Source: an uncultured Hyphomicrobiales bacterium (GTDB lineage: Bacteria; Pseudomonadota; Alphaproteobacteria; Rhizobiales; Beijerinckiaceae). From it: a DNA stretch of 6,526 nucleotides. The position numbers and the translations under genes are program-made. The stretch lies in NCBI GenBank assembly GCA_903918155.1, contig CAIXDD010000184.1, positions 1 to 6,526 of the forward strand. Reading direction: 5' to 3'. Shown piece after piece: positions 5,923-6,526 of this stretch. How positions within the stretch are numbered: position 1 is the first letter of the stretch; each line of letters opens with the position of its first letter. A model generated the notes under the pieces. That model searched no databases and was not told where the DNA came from. It saw only the letters and a list, made by a program, of their open reading frames with translations.

Positions 5923-6526
5923 ATGACCCGCGAACCCGACCGACGCGCATCCTTCGCAACGAACCGCCCTGTAGCGGTCGGCGCGCTCCTCGTCTGGCTC
6001 GCGCTGGCCTTGCTCCCCCATCCGGGCGTCCAAGCCCAAGAAGGACAAGCGCGAGACCCCCAAACGGACGGATCGCCCGATTCCTCTCCCTGGGTCGCGG
6101 GGCCGAAATCGCGGGCGCGGCTGATCGCCGGCGGGCGCGAGCCGGACGGCGCGCTGCTGGCCGGCGTCGAGATCGCGCTCTTCGGCAAGGCGCTGACCTA
6201 TTGGCGCAATCCCGGCGACGCCGGCGTCGCGCCGAGCTTCGAGGCGGGCGCCTCGCGCAATCTGGCCGGGCTTGAGGTGATCTATCCCGCCCCCGAGCGC
6301 CATGACGAAGGCGGCGCGGAGGCCTTCGGCTGGCGGCGGGGCGTCGTCTTTCCGCTGCGCCTGCGGCCGGCGCGGCCCGATCAGCCGATCCTGCTCGATC
6401 TCGACCTGCGCTATGCGGCCTGCGAGGATATTTGCGTGCCGGCGCAGGCGCGCCTGCGCCTTCACGTCGCGCCGGGGGCCGGCGCGGGCCAGCGCGCCCG
6501 CATCGAAGCCTGGCGCGCCCGCGCCC
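5923..6526 (+). CDS. DsbD N-terminal-domain-like exported protein, 3' end cut by window edge
   Basis: The frame is open from ATG 5923 to the window end, giving 201 whole codons. The N-terminus has arginines at 7, 8 and 15, a hydrophobic stretch VAVGALLVWLALALL and a likely signal-peptidase site at VQA-QE (after residue 38), so the mature protein is periplasmic. The rest matches the N-terminal thiol-disulfide interchange domain of DsbD-type proteins: TYWRNPGDAG (residues 92-101), LEVIYPAPER, RGVVFPL and the cysteine motif YAACEDICVP with Cys167 and Cys171. In DsbD this domain passes electrons from the membrane domain to periplasmic partners. Whether a transmembrane DsbD core or a thioredoxin domain follows lies beyond the window, so full DsbD identity is not claimed. 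GAAGGT at 5904-5909 is a plausible but distant RBS, 13 bases from the ATG. A TAGACT at 5909-5914 could alternatively be a -10 element. It is divergent from yqgE, as I recall from related Hyphomicrobiales. Confidence 0.85.
   Translation, partial: MTREPDRRASFATNRPVAVGALLVWLALALLPHPGVQAQEGQARDPQTDGSPDSSPWVAGPKSRARLIAGGREPDGALLAGVEIALFGKALTYWRNPGDAGVAPSFEAGASRNLAGLEVIYPAPERHDEGGAEAFGWRRGVVFPLRLRPARPDQPILLDLDLRYAACEDICVPAQARLRLHVAPGAGAGQRARIEAWRARA

Noticed and set aside
5841..6188. N-terminal extension of yqgE to 6188
   Set aside because: The extension overlaps the signal peptide and domain region of the divergent DsbD-like gene, which has strong family motifs, and the YqgE family signature begins only after the ATG at 5840.

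Overview
The window is about 6.5 kb of very GC-rich, densely coding DNA, with third codon positions mostly G or C. The proteins and gene order point to an alphaproteobacterium, most likely of the Hyphomicrobiales (Rhizobiales). The indicators are a threonine synthase beginning RYVSTRGEAP, a RimJ-type acetyltransferase followed by a membrane GGDEF/EAL protein, and a yqgE gene divergent from a DsbD-N-like gene. The species cannot be named from this sequence.

Layout. Positions 1-1401 (+) hold threonine synthase (thrC), lacking only its first codon. Positions 1402-1515 are a short spacer containing a degenerate 15-bp tandem repeat. Positions 1516-2127 (+) encode a RimJ/RimL-type GNAT N-acetyltransferase that ends in a hexaproline run. 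After a 159-bp spacer, positions 2287-5181 (+) encode a 964-residue membrane protein: signal peptide, periplasmic sensor domain, seven transmembrane segments, PAS, GGDEF and EAL. Both c-di-GMP domains have lost residues normally needed for catalysis. A 47-bp convergent gap follows, then yqgE/algH on the minus strand (5229-5840). An 82-bp divergent intergenic region contains an imperfect inverted repeat and a weak possible promoter. From 5923 (+) to the window edge runs the start of an exported DsbD N-terminal-like protein.

How the genes relate. The three plus-strand genes are probably a loosely linked, conserved neighbourhood rather than one pathway: amino-acid synthesis, protein N-terminal acetylation, and envelope signal sensing linked to c-di-GMP. 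In related genomes, as I recall, an M16 zinc peptidase gene lies between thrC and the acetyltransferase. Here it is absent and the repeat array sits in its place. The right-hand pair is a DUF179 protein of unknown function and a periplasmic thiol-redox candidate, read divergently.

I see no mobile element, CRISPR array, tRNA or rRNA, and no clearly new multi-gene system. The points most worth following up are the degenerate 7TM-PAS-GGDEF-EAL receptor, the repeat array at the site of the missing peptidase gene, and the yqgE / DsbD-like divergent region.
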